Below are positions 1-8,494 of a DNA stretch of 37,195 nt, piece by piece (the stretch's first letter is position 1; the number at the start of each line of letters is the position of its first letter). A model generated the notes under the pieces. It was not told where the DNA came from and did not search any database. It saw nothing but the letters and a program-made list of their open reading frames with translations. Made by a program: the position numbers and the translations under genes. This DNA comes from Algoriphagus marincola HL-49 (lineage in GTDB: Bacteria; Bacteroidota; Bacteroidia; Cytophagales; Cyclobacteriaceae): contig LJXT01000022.1 in assembly GCA_001314815.1 (NCBI GenBank), positions 1-37,195 of the forward strand, written 5' to 3'.

Positions 1-28
1 TACACCCGGGAGAGTAGGTCGCCGCCTC
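1..28 (+). rRNA. rrf: 5S rRNA, 3' end only
   Basis: The first ~28 bases contain GGGAGAGTAGGTCGCCGCC, the conserved 3' arm of bacterial 5S rRNA. A strong terminator follows directly. The rest of the gene, and presumably the rRNA operon, lies outside the window to the left. The exact 3' end is estimated. Confidence 0.8.
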
Positions 29-36
29 ATTATTCA

Positions 37-76
37 AAACCTCAGCCCCGATTCCTGTCGGGGTTGGGGTTTTTTG
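37..76 (+). terminator. Rho-independent terminator of the rRNA operon
   Basis: A 14-bp stem (AACCTCAGCCCCGA with TCGGGGTTGGGGTT, including G-T pairs) closes a six-base loop and runs into a T tract. It lies directly downstream of the 5S end. The 190 bases between it and the mutS2 stop (77-265) show no gene or clear site. Confidence 0.85.
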
Positions 77-265
77 GTTTTAGGACTTTTTGAAAAAGGA
101 AAAAAAAAGATACTAGAAGTAATAGCTTATAGATGAGATGTGAGTTTTTATATCTTGAATCCTGTCTCTGAAAGTCTGCAATGACTAAGAAAGCATTGCG
201 AAGTAACCTATTCCCTTCAATGTCTTTACTTCATAGGGATTAAAAAAGTATATGGGTTCGCTTTG

Positions 266-2647
266 TTATTTAAGTGATACCAATGTAACTCCAGCTCCTC
301 CTCGATCTGCATGTTCATCCTGCATTTTCTGGACTGGTGGCATTGTTCTAAGGAGGTTGCGAGTAATATCTCTAAGGATACCGTCTCCCTTTCCATGTAC
401 AATTCTAAGCTCCTTGATCCCTAGCATATGACCCTCGTCTATGAAATTTTGTATCAATGGAAGCACTTCTTCTCCTCTTTTACCCCTCAAATCCAAATTG
501 GTAGAAAAATCCATCATTTTTTGATTGGGTAAATAAGTGCCTCCTTTCCGAGTTTTACTTTCTTTTTTCAACTCAGTTTTTGATATTTTCTCTAATCTGG
601 AAAGTTTCACAGTGGATTTTAACTCCCCTATCGATATATCAGCCTCTTTATTTCTTAAGTTCAAAACCTCTGCGATTGCACCGTTATCCTTAACCCGAAC
701 AGCATCCCCAATTGTTATTTCTCCGGAAACCTTTTTATAGACTGGGGTGATTGGTTTTTTCTCAGGTTGAATAGTCTTTTTGAACTCTTCCAGACCTTTT
801 CGTACTTCTTTCGTCTTTTCTTTTTCGGCCTGTTGCTCTTTGATTTCGCGAATGGTGGTTTCTATTTTTTGGTTGGCTTGATCTAAGAGTTGCTTTGCTT
901 GAGATTTAGCATCTTGAAGAATGCTTTTTTTACTTTGTTCCAGTGTCTCCTTTAGCTGATTGTACTCTTGAAGCCTTGTCTTGAGAAGCTTATCTTTTTT
1001 TGTGACTTCACTAAGTAGTGCCTGATATTGATTCTTTTCGTTTTCCAGTTTTGTCAAAAGCCGATCATAATTCACCCGTTCTTCTCCAATTTTAGATTTT
1101 GCATAAGAAAGGATTTCCCTATGAATCCCCATTTTTGAAGCAATTTCAAGTGCAAATGAAGAACCTGGTTTTCCGATCTGAAGCTGGTACATAGGAGTCA
1201 GCTTATCCACGTCATAGCGCATGGCCCCATTGATCATTCCTGGATTTTTCTCTGCCACTTGCTTCAAATTGCCATAGTGGGTCGTGATTACTCCAAAAAC
1301 TCCCTTCTTATTCAGATCTAATAATACCCCTTCGGCAATAGCTCCTCCAAATTGTGGCTCCGTCCCTGTCCCAAATTCATCAATAAACAAGATTGTCTTT
1401 TTATTGGCGAATTCTGTAAAATGGCGCATGCTCATCAAATGCGAGCTATAGGTTGAGAGATCATTCTCCAAGTTTTGCTCATCACCGATATCGATGAAAA
1501 AATTCTGAAAAAGTGTACTTTTTGAATCCGGATGTACCGGAATCAAAAGACCACATTGAAGCATATATTGAAGCAAAGCCACTGTTTTCAGGGAGACAGA
1601 TTTTCCTCCTGCATTCGGACCTGAAATCACTAATATCCGCTCATTTCCCTCCAATCTGATATCAAGCGGTATGATTTTTTTCTGTTGGCTTTTTAATGCC
1701 AACTCCAAAAGGGGATGTCTAGCTTTTGACCAGATCAAAACCCTTTGCTTTTCTAAAAGTGGTTTATGACTTTCTGTTTTCTGGGCAAACTTTGCTTTGG
1801 CTCTGATGAAATCCATTAAACCGAGGAAGTTTGTTGCTTTTTTTAGACCTGGAATAAAGGGTCTGATTCGATCAGTTAGTTCGGTCAAAATCCGAATAAT
1901 TTCCCTTCTCTCCATGTACTCAAGGTCCCGGATCTCGTTGTTGATGTCCAGTGCTTCCTCAGGCTCCATGAAAACGGTCTGTCCGGTGGACGATTCGTCA
2001 TGGATAAAGCCTCTAATTTTCCGTTTGTTTTCGGCTGCAATTGGAATAACCATTCTGCCTGACCGGATCGTGATTCCGATATCATCTACTGTAAAACCCT
2101 TAGCCCGAACTTCCTTGAAAATCCGATCCATTACCTTTCTAAGGCGGGATTCTTCATAGATTATTTGGGACCTGATCAGTTGGAGTTCTTTGCTTGCATT
2201 ACTCCTGATTTGACCTTTTTCATCGATAATCTTCTCTATTTCCTTGAGAAGATTCATGTCCAAATCGATCACCAAGCCTAAAAGTTGGGATAAGCTTGGG
2301 TAGAAATCCCCATGTTTGCCAAAGAAGTTCAAACATCCTTTGACAGTTTGGAGGGAAAGTTTTAGCTCATGAAATTCCTCTTCATCTAAAAATGTCCCCT
2401 CAAGTTTTGCTTTCTCAAGAAATGGACTGATATCTGATATGCTAGAACTTGGAAAGCTCTCTCCTGATTCGAGAATTTTCTTGAATTCATCTGTTTGATC
2501 CAATAATTTCTGGACTAAAGAAAAGTCAGATGAAAAGGATATTTTTTCAACATAATCCCTGCCCAAAGAGGAGTTGCACTCTTCCTTGATTAGGTTTTTG
2601 ATTTTCTGAAAGTTAATTTTTTGTTCGAGATTGGAAGGGTAGAGCAT
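266..2647 (-). CDS. mutS2: Endonuclease MutS2 (MutS family ATPase with Smr domain)
   Basis: 793 aa, the usual MutS2 length. The N-terminal half is the MutS-like core/lever region without a mismatch-recognition domain. The ABC-type ATPase follows with Walker A GPNAGGKS at ~343-350 and Walker B FIDEFGTGTE at ~421-430. Next comes a long charged coiled coil (~525-640). The C-terminal Smr nuclease domain begins at LDLRG (~718) and carries the HGKGDG loop. The family acts on branched DNA or collided ribosomes; which role applies here cannot be read from sequence. Its ATG shares one base with the stop of the upstream lipoprotein gene (TAATG), so the two are translationally coupled. The downstream neighbour is the end of an rRNA operon. 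Confidence 0.96.
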   Translation of the reverse strand: MLYPSNLEQKINFQKIKNLIKEECNSSLGRDYVEKISFSSDFSLVQKLLDQTDEFKKILESGESFPSSSISDISPFLEKAKLEGTFLDEEEFHELKLSLQTVKGCLNFFGKHGDFYPSLSQLLGLVIDLDMNLLKEIEKIIDEKGQIRSNASKELQLIRSQIIYEESRLRKVMDRIFKEVRAKGFTVDDIGITIRSGRMVIPIAAENKRKIRGFIHDESSTGQTVFMEPEEALDINNEIRDLEYMERREIIRILTELTDRIRPFIPGLKKATNFLGLMDFIRAKAKFAQKTESHKPLLEKQRVLIWSKARHPLLELALKSQQKKIIPLDIRLEGNERILVISGPNAGGKSVSLKTVALLQYMLQCGLLIPVHPDSKSTLFQNFFIDIGDEQNLENDLSTYSSHLMSMRHFTEFANKKTILFIDEFGTGTEPQFGGAIAEGVLLDLNKKGVFGVITTHYGNLKQVAEKNPGMINGAMRYDVDKLTPMYQLQIGKPGSSFALEIASKMGIHREILSYAKSKIGEERVNYDRLLTKLENEKNQYQALLSEVTKKDKLLKTRLQEYNQLKETLEQSKKSILQDAKSQAKQLLDQANQKIETTIREIKEQQAEKEKTKEVRKGLEEFKKTIQPEKKPITPVYKKVSGEITIGDAVRVKDNGAIAEVLNLRNKEADISIGELKSTVKLSRLEKISKTELKKESKTRKGGTYLPNQKMMDFSTNLDLRGKRGEEVLPLIQNFIDEGHMLGIKELRIVHGKGDGILRDITRNLLRTMPPVQKMQDEHADRGGAGVTLVSLK

Positions 2648-3000
2648 TAGAATTCTTCTTGGCTATCCGGTTTGGATTCTTTGACGACCAATGAGTCGAT
2701 CACTTGTGTGTAGAGTTCATCCATTTTTTGTGGATACTGCAAATAGTAGCGCATGCTTTCGGTAAAAACAGAATCTGTGACTCCATGTTTTAGAAAAATC
2801 TCTTTTTCTAGCAGGGTGTACAATACTTGGGAAGAATCGTATGAAATCGGCAGTGCACTGGCTATCCCTTCTTGGAGATGGATATCGACCAATACCTCTA
2901 CCATTTTATTTTCTGGTAAAATATGTTTTGGTTTTTCTTCGGATTCGCAAGCAAACAGAATCGCTAAAAGGAATAGTCCCAGTCGGATTACTTTCATCAT
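2647..3000 (-). CDS. DUF4296 family lipoprotein
   Basis: 117 aa. It has a short hydrophobic signal peptide ending in a lipobox-like LFAC (Cys ~18), so it is probably lipid-anchored. The body is a small helical, acidic domain with the MVEVLVDIHLQEG and FTESMRYYLQYPQKM pattern that I recognise as DUF4296, a Bacteroidota-specific family of unknown function. It is the first gene of a two-gene unit with mutS2. The start is ATGATG at 2998-3000, and either Met could be used. No biochemical role can be assigned. Confidence 0.8.
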   Translation of the reverse strand: MMKVIRLGLFLLAILFACESEEKPKHILPENKMVEVLVDIHLQEGIASALPISYDSSQVLYTLLEKEIFLKHGVTDSVFTESMRYYLQYPQKMDELYTQVIDSLVVKESKPDSQEEF

Positions 3001-3102
3001 TCAAAATTAATTTTTTTTAACTGAATAAACCCATACCCTTCCTGTAAGGTAAATTTTATTATTGCCTAGGGTCATTTATCTTAGGCGGTCAAAGCAAGTC
3101 TT

Positions 3103-3984
3103 ATGAATCAGCAGCTCTTTAGCAAGCTTCGAAAATATGAAATTATGATCCGAAAGGTGGCCAATAACCACCTGCAAGGGGATTATCAGTCACTTTTCAA
3201 GGGGGCTGGGCTGGAATTTGATGACCTGCGTCCCTATCAATACGGAGATGACGTAAGAACGATCGAGTGGAAAGTTTCTGCCAAAGGCCACGGAACCTTT
3301 GTAAAGACGTTCAGAGAGGACAAAGATCAGTCTGTTTATTTCCTTTTGGATATTTCCGGCAGTCAGGATATAGGAAGTGAGGGCTCCAAGAAAATAGATC
3401 AAGGGAAAATCATAGCTGGTGTCCTTACTTTGGCTGCATTATTTGAAGGTAGTCAGGTGGGATTGATCAGTTATTCGGATCAAAAAGAAAAGGTGATTCC
3501 ACCGGGAAAAGGAAGTAAGCAAGGAGTAAAGGTGATCAGAGGGATTTTTGACCACGAAAATCAATCTCTCAAAACTGACCTTGACGGGATGTTTACCTAT
3601 TCCTTGAATTTGATCAAAAAGCGTAGTGTCATTATTGTGATTTCGGATTTTATTGACGATGGCTATCAAAGGTCATTTAGGGCGATGGCCGAAAGGCATG
3701 ATTTGGTTGCAATTCAACTCACCGACCCAAGGGAATCAGCACTTCCGGCTTTAGGTATTATTCCTGTGTTTGATAAAGAAAAAGGCAGAACCACCTGGGT
3801 GAATACCGCCTTTGGTGGGTTTAGCAAAAAAATATCCGAGACATTTACGACCGAAAGAGAATCACTGAAAGAGCTTTGTAAGAAAAATCAGATTAATTAC
3901 CTCGCTATCGACACCACTGAAGACATTGTCTTACCTCTAATGGAGCTTTTCAAGTACCGAAATAAATCTATGAAACGTGGCTAA
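3103..3984 (+). CDS. DUF58 domain protein (VWA-like, Bat/MoxR-associated)
   Basis: 293 aa, soluble. The DUF58 signature is clear: the LRPYQYGDDVRTIEWKVSAK block at ~42-61, then a VWA-like fold with MIDAS-type DISGS at 83-87. DUF58 proteins are usually encoded beside a MoxR AAA+ ATPase and the Bat (Bacteroides aerotolerance) proteins, where they are thought to help assemble or remodel envelope complexes. Here no moxR precedes it; the upstream gene is the divergent DUF4296 lipoprotein. The next gene starts 8 bp inside this one, so the trio 3103-5897 is one operon. Confidence 0.92.
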   Translation: MNQQLFSKLRKYEIMIRKVANNHLQGDYQSLFKGAGLEFDDLRPYQYGDDVRTIEWKVSAKGHGTFVKTFREDKDQSVYFLLDISGSQDIGSEGSKKIDQGKIIAGVLTLAALFEGSQVGLISYSDQKEKVIPPGKGSKQGVKVIRGIFDHENQSLKTDLDGMFTYSLNLIKKRSVIIVISDFIDDGYQRSFRAMAERHDLVAIQLTDPRESALPALGIIPVFDKEKGRTTWVNTAFGGFSKKISETFTTERESLKELCKKNQINYLAIDTTEDIVLPLMELFKYRNKSMKRG

Positions 3985-4873
3985 AAAGTTGTTATTCATA
4001 GTATTAGTTTTTCTTCCAAACTTCATTTTCGCGCAAGGGGTCAATGTTGAGGGGTATTTTATGGCTGATTCTGCCAAACTGGGTGAGCGAATAGGTTATG
4101 TGCTCAAGGCGACCTATCCACGTGACAAGCAATTGATCTTTCCGGACTCCACTTACAATTACGAACCATTTGTCTTGCTCGAGAAAAAGACCTATGTCAG
4201 TAGTACTATCGATTCGGTTACGACGGATAGTACAGTTTATTTTGTCTCCAATTTTGCGCTTGATTCTACGGTATATTTGACCTTGCCGGTCTTTGAATTG
4301 AGCAGGTATGATAGTGTGACTCACTACCCCCTGGAGGCTGCCCTTGCAGTCAATTGGCAACTGGATTCCATTCCTGAGCAGTTAGCTTTCCAGGAAAACA
4401 ATGTTTACCAGCCAATTCCCAAGAACTGGAATTGGATATTAATTGGTCTGATTCTCGTTTTGCTTTTAATCGCTCTTGTGGGTGGTTATCTTCTTTTTGG
4501 GAAAAGAATCAAGAAATATCTCACTGAAAGAAATGAAAAAAGAAGGTGGAAAATATTCGAAAAGCGTTGGCATTCAGCAGTTGAAACGCTCATAAATGAT
4601 CAAACTATTGATGCAGCAGATGAACTTTTGGGCCTTTGGAAAGGATACATGGAAACGATCACCAAGCTGCCTGTGAGAGAGTGGACTTCCAGTGAGGTCG
4701 GTGAAAAGCTGGCCGATATCCGGATTTTCAGTTCACTCCGAAGCATAGAAATGATCATCTATGCAGGAACTAAGTCTGAAGTCAAGGAATCTTCAGATTA
4801 CTTATTGACTAAAGCCAAAGAAAACTATCAAGAAAAACTAAAGAATATCAAGCATGATCGAGCAGTTGTCTGA
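3977..4873 (+). CDS. BatD-like single-pass membrane protein
   Basis: 298 aa, GTG start overlapping the DUF58 gene by 8 bp. Visible parts are a signal peptide (residues 1-19, FIFA/Q), a ~130-residue extracytoplasmic domain rich in Ser/Thr/Asp, a transmembrane helix at ~152-175 (starting WNWILIGLILVLLLIALVGG), and a basic then helical cytoplasmic tail. The topology resembles BatD and DUF4381-type proteins found between DUF58 and VWA genes in Bat clusters. The 20-bp overlap with batA and the GTG start fit coupled translation. The family label rests on context and topology more than on motifs. Confidence 0.65.
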   Translation: MAKKLLFIVLVFLPNFIFAQGVNVEGYFMADSAKLGERIGYVLKATYPRDKQLIFPDSTYNYEPFVLLEKKTYVSSTIDSVTTDSTVYFVSNFALDSTVYLTLPVFELSRYDSVTHYPLEAALAVNWQLDSIPEQLAFQENNVYQPIPKNWNWILIGLILVLLLIALVGGYLLFGKRIKKYLTERNEKRRWKIFEKRWHSAVETLINDQTIDAADELLGLWKGYMETITKLPVREWTSSEVGEKLADIRIFSSLRSIEMIIYAGTKSEVKESSDYLLTKAKENYQEKLKNIKHDRAVV

Positions 4874-5897
4874 TTTTTTTAGCTTCTCTTGGTTTTTACC
4901 GGAAACATTCCAGAGCTACGAATGGGAAAAACCTTTTTTACTCAATTTGATTTGGGTAATTCTGGTCTTGATGCTTTTGCGAAAGGCAGTCAAGTTTCTG
5001 AAAAATCCGGTATTAGAATTATCTCTTCCGAAAAGAGTCGCGAAGAATAATCCTTGGACCTATCTCAGGCTTGTGCCATCCCTATTTTTCTTTCTTAGCC
5101 TTGTCATGATCATTATTGCCTTGGCTCGGCCACAGCGCACCAATGAACGTGTCGAGCAATATACTGAAGGGATTGACATCATGTTGGTCATGGATATCTC
5201 GGAGTCGATGGATTTGCAGGATTTTACCCCGAATCGACTGGAGTCCGCCAAAGGGACTGCTTCCGACTTCATCAATGGTCGGATGGGTGATCGAATAGGG
5301 ATTGTGGTTTTTGCGGGAGAGGCTTTTTCCTTAGCTCCATTGACCAATGATTACAAGTTACTCGACGAACTTATTTCTGAAATTGCTTTTGACTTGATGG
5401 AAGCTAAAGGAACGGCTATCGGTTCAGCCATTGCTGCCGGGACCAACCGACTCAAAGATGCGGAATCAGCCTCGAAAGTAATGATTTTACTGAGCGATGG
5501 AGAAAGCAATGCAGGAAACGTGGACCCGCTGTTTGCGGCAGAATTGGCTTCTGCCACGGGAATCAAAATTTACACAATTGCAGTGGGTAAAGATGGAATG
5601 GTACCTTATGGAACGGATTTTTTTGGGCGTCCTCAGATGGTAGAAAGCTACTTGGATGAGACTACACTCAGAGAGATCGCGCAGTTAACCAAAGGAGAGT
5701 TCTTCAGAGCCTCGGATGGTACCGCACTTCAGCAGATTTTTGATCGAATCGATCAGCTCGAGAAAAGTGAGATCATGGAAAACCGGTATCGGGAAACGAC
5801 CGACTATTATCGGGCCTACCTTTTTTGGGCGATTCTTTTCTTCCTGGTTTGGCTCCTTCTGAAGAGTAGTTTCTTGAATAATTTCCTATTGGATTAA
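4854..5897 (+). CDS. batA: BatA-type VWA domain membrane protein
   Basis: 347 aa. Two N-terminal TM helices (~27-45 and ~72-92) precede a von Willebrand A domain with an intact MIDAS motif DISES at 114-118 and the typical DRIGIVVFAGEAF strand. A third TM helix lies near the C-terminus (~322-342). This is the BatA/BatB layout, with the VWA domain held on the periplasmic side. Bat proteins are linked to aerotolerance and envelope stress in Bacteroides, Francisella and Leptospira; the mechanism is unsettled. It is the last gene of the unit: batB, batC, batD and batE do not follow, and the convergent alkB overlaps its 3' end by 12 bp. Confidence 0.9.
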   Translation: MIEQLSDFFSFSWFLPETFQSYEWEKPFLLNLIWVILVLMLLRKAVKFLKNPVLELSLPKRVAKNNPWTYLRLVPSLFFFLSLVMIIIALARPQRTNERVEQYTEGIDIMLVMDISESMDLQDFTPNRLESAKGTASDFINGRMGDRIGIVVFAGEAFSLAPLTNDYKLLDELISEIAFDLMEAKGTAIGSAIAAGTNRLKDAESASKVMILLSDGESNAGNVDPLFAAELASATGIKIYTIAVGKDGMVPYGTDFFGRPQMVESYLDETTLREIAQLTKGEFFRASDGTALQQIFDRIDQLEKSEIMENRYRETTDYYRAYLFWAILFFLVWLLLKSSFLNNFLLD

Positions 5898-6977
5898 GGT
5901 CTCAAAAGTCTTTTGCTTCCAATTCTGTAGTCTTGGATTCATGATCGCAAACCACAGCGGTGGAAAAAATGCCACGATAATCATGGCTGAATAGCCCGCA
6001 GGCAATTGGGGGCTTTCATCATAGTGATTTAGCACTTGATAGGGTTTGTGTGCAAATGCATGATGATCAGAGTGTCGCTGTAGCTGAAATAGGAGGAAGT
6101 TACTCACACGATGACTGGCATTCCAGGAATGCAATGGAGTCACTCGTTCATATAGCCCATTTGAAAGTTGCTTGCGCTCCATCCCATAATGCTCCAAATA
6201 ATTCACTGCCTCTAAAAGGCTAAAGGCTAAGAAGCTTTGGGTGAAAAAGAAAAGCGGCACCTCCCAGACCCATCGATCTAGTGCAATAGAAAACCCAATA
6301 AAGAATAGACTTACAAAAATTAAAGGGGCGAGTGTAAACTGAATCATTTCATTTTTAAGTGACCAAAAAGAAAGTGATTTTCTTTCCAGTCTGCTTTTTT
6401 CTAAAGCCCAGGCACTATGATAGCCATTCCAAACGGATCTCGCCCAAAAGGCATAGAAATTTTCTCCAAAACGACTCGTAGCCGGGTCTTCTGGGGTAGC
6501 TACTTTTACATGATGACCTCGATTATGTTCAATGATGAAATGCATATAACAAACCGTCATGAGAAGAATCTTAGCATAAAACTGGTCGGCTTTTTCTTTT
6601 TTATGACCAAGTTCATGAGCTACTGTAATGCCAATTCCACCCGTCACTAAGGCCATGCCTGTACATAGAGCAAGCCATTCAGTCAGAACCAGCGTCTCAG
6701 TCGCTACTACATAAAATCCCCATACTAGAACGGCCATCTGTACATAAACCCATGAAAAAGTAACTAATTTATAAAACCGCTGCTTCGCAATCTGTGAAAT
6801 GGCTTCCTTGGGGACATTGCTTTGATCAGTGCTGATCGCATAGTCCATGAGTGGTACTGCAACGAACACAAAAAAATGAATCATCCAGATGCCTATTCCA
6901 CCGATGTAATGACCTGCTACCAATAAAATAGGGAGGATTAGAGCACTTAGGAATCCTATACGTTTAATGGTTTTCAT
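5886..6977 (-). CDS. alkB: Alkane 1-monooxygenase / AlkB-type membrane diiron hydroxylase
   Basis: 363 aa integral membrane protein with several hydrophobic helices. The diiron histidine clusters of the AlkB family are all present: HELGHKK (121-127), EHNRGHH (150-156), NYLEHYG (259-265) and LQRHSDHHA (299-307). AlkB hydroxylates terminal carbons of medium-chain alkanes or related lipids using O2 and rubredoxin-delivered electrons. The NYxEHYG motif separates it from ordinary fatty acid desaturases and XylM. No rubredoxin or rubredoxin reductase gene is nearby, so the electron donor is encoded elsewhere. It could act on an endogenous lipid rather than on alkanes. Confidence 0.88.
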   Translation of the reverse strand: MKTIKRIGFLSALILPILLVAGHYIGGIGIWMIHFFVFVAVPLMDYAISTDQSNVPKEAISQIAKQRFYKLVTFSWVYVQMAVLVWGFYVVATETLVLTEWLALCTGMALVTGGIGITVAHELGHKKEKADQFYAKILLMTVCYMHFIIEHNRGHHVKVATPEDPATSRFGENFYAFWARSVWNGYHSAWALEKSRLERKSLSFWSLKNEMIQFTLAPLIFVSLFFIGFSIALDRWVWEVPLFFFTQSFLAFSLLEAVNYLEHYGMERKQLSNGLYERVTPLHSWNASHRVSNFLLFQLQRHSDHHAFAHKPYQVLNHYDESPQLPAGYSAMIIVAFFPPLWFAIMNPRLQNWKQKTFETLIQ

Positions 6978-7059
6978 AAATGAGGGGACTAAGTTTTCCT
7001 AAATTAAATCCTTTGGTAAATAAAATCAAGGGCCCGGAATCATGTATGCGGCTCAATCC

Positions 7060-7073
7060 CTGATTTTTATCAG
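7060..7073 (+). promoter_or_regulatory. Candidate FNR/CRP-family operator upstream of hemN
   Basis: Perfect palindrome CTGAT-TTTT-ATCAG. Its TGAT-N4-ATCA core matches the geometry of FNR-type boxes (TTGAT-N4-ATCAA). It is centred at 7066.5, 75 bp before the hemN ATG and 55 bp before a TAnnTTTG-like element (CAACTTTG, 7118-7125). An equivalent site lies upstream of the cbb3 cluster. It also lies 89 bp from the divergent alkB start, so alkB control is possible. Confidence 0.6.
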
Positions 7074-7117
7074 CTTTCGGACAAAAACTTATCAACTTTT
7101 CTCCAGATAGACTTTCT

Positions 7118-7125
7118 CAACTTTG
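7118..7125 (+). promoter_or_regulatory. Possible -7 element of the hemN promoter
   Basis: CAACTTTG differs from the Bacteroidota -7 consensus TAnnTTTG at one base, and no good -33 TTTG lies at the expected distance. A weak promoter with a palindrome at about -62 would fit activator-dependent transcription. This is inference only. Confidence 0.3.
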
Positions 7126-7141
7126 GGGAAAATAGAATAGC

Positions 7142-8494
7142 ATGCTCAGCCCTCAACTCATTCAAAAATATAATACGCCTGCACCTCGATACACTAGCTA
7201 CCCGACGGTTCCACTTTGGGAAAATAATCTCAATGGTCAAGATTGGGAGGTATTGGTGAAAAGAGCTTTCGGTTTATTTGGTAGCAAAGAAGGAATCACG
7301 CTCTACATTCACTTACCTTTTTGCGAAAGTCTTTGTACCTACTGCGGTTGTAATAAGAGAATCACGAAAAACCATTCAGTAGAATCACCTTACATCGAGG
7401 CACTTTTCACCGAATGGAAAAAATATTTAAGTCTTTTCGAGGAAAAGCCAAAGCTTAACGGAATTCATCTGGGAGGTGGAACTCCGACTTTTTTTAGTCC
7501 AGATTCACTGAGGAAGTTGCTCCTGGAGATCACCCAATCCTGTGACATTGCCGAGGATCGGGAGTTTAGTTTTGAAGGACATCCCAACAATACCACGTTT
7601 GAGCATTTGGAGGCTTTGGCCGATTTGGGATTTGATCGGGTGAGCTATGGCATTCAGGATTTTGATGAGCAAGTTCAGCGATCTATTCACCGGATTCAGC
7701 CCTTTGAGGCAGTGGAAAAAGCTACTCAAAACGCTAGAAACCTAGGATATACTTCGATCAACTTTGATCTGATTTATGGGTTACCTCATCAGACCATAGC
7801 TACTCTGGAAAAGACTTTTGAGCGAGTAGCCGAATTGATGCCTGATCGGATTGCCTTTTACAGCTATGCCCATGTGCCGAGTTCATTTCCAGCTCAAAAG
7901 AGCTATGAGCAGTACCTCCCTAGTGAATTAGAGAAAAGAAACTTGTATGATCGGGGGAAGGAGATTCTTTTGGAACTTGGATACGTAGAGATCGGCATGG
8001 ATCATTTTTCCCGACAAGATGATCCTTTGGCTAAAGCCAAGGATTTAGGAAAGCTTCACCGGAATTTTATGGGGTTCACCACCTCTCCATCCAAGATGTT
8101 GATCGGTCTCGGAGCCAGTAGTATCAGCGATATTCATTTAGCATTTATGCAAAATGAAAAGGGGATTTCTGCCTATCAGGAGGCGATGGAAAGTGAAAAT
8201 TGGCCAATTGTCAGAAGTCATGCAATGAGTGATCAAGATCTGGTAATCAGAAATTTGATTTTGGATCTGATTTGTAAACATGAGGTGATAATCAGCGAAG
8301 AGCTTGATTTATTTTTGGGAAATAAACAATGGGAGCAACTCGCAGAGATGCAGGACGAAGGTTTAATCGAGATTTCGCCTAAAAAACTGAAGGTTACAGA
8401 TGATGGGGTAGGAGTGATCCGTCAAATCTGCAAAGTATTTGACCTTAGGCTGCAATCCCAAAATAAAGAGTTGATTTTTAGTAAGGCTATTTAA
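7142..8494 (+). CDS. hemN: Oxygen-independent coproporphyrinogen III oxidase
   Basis: 450 aa, full HemN length. The radical-SAM motif with the extra HemN cysteine is present as C61-x3-C65-x2-C68-x-C70, followed by the GGGTP SAM-binding turn (~112-116). The protein opens with the typical YNTPAPRYTSYPTVP region, which argues for true HemN over HemW. It decarboxylates coproporphyrinogen III to protoporphyrinogen IX without O2, using SAM, for anaerobic or microaerobic haem synthesis. It is convergent with the cbb3 accessory genes, which need haem, and shares their candidate FNR-type operator. Its 3' end overlaps the convergent DsbD_2-like gene by 4 bp. Confidence 0.96.
   Translation: MLSPQLIQKYNTPAPRYTSYPTVPLWENNLNGQDWEVLVKRAFGLFGSKEGITLYIHLPFCESLCTYCGCNKRITKNHSVESPYIEALFTEWKKYLSLFEEKPKLNGIHLGGGTPTFFSPDSLRKLLLEITQSCDIAEDREFSFEGHPNNTTFEHLEALADLGFDRVSYGIQDFDEQVQRSIHRIQPFEAVEKATQNARNLGYTSINFDLIYGLPHQTIATLEKTFERVAELMPDRIAFYSYAHVPSSFPAQKSYEQYLPSELEKRNLYDRGKEILLELGYVEIGMDHFSRQDDPLAKAKDLGKLHRNFMGFTTSPSKMLIGLGASSISDIHLAFMQNEKGISAYQEAMESENWPIVRSHAMSDQDLVIRNLILDLICKHEVIISEELDLFLGNKQWEQLAEMQDEGLIEISPKKLKVTDDGVGVIRQICKVFDLRLQSQNKELIFSKAI

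Noticed and set aside
266-2647. Considered whether mutS2 with the lipoprotein gene is a defence or mobile module
   Set aside because: It is a full-length, ordinary housekeeping MutS2; no phage, toxin or integrase gene lies near.
3002-3009. TAATTTTG on the minus strand just before the DUF4296 gene
   Set aside because: It matches the -7 consensus but ends only 1 bp before the ATG, so transcription would start inside the gene.
3064-3086. GCCTA...TAGGC inverted repeat upstream of the DUF58 gene
   Set aside because: Only five pairs with a 13-base loop; easily found by chance in this AT-rich gap.
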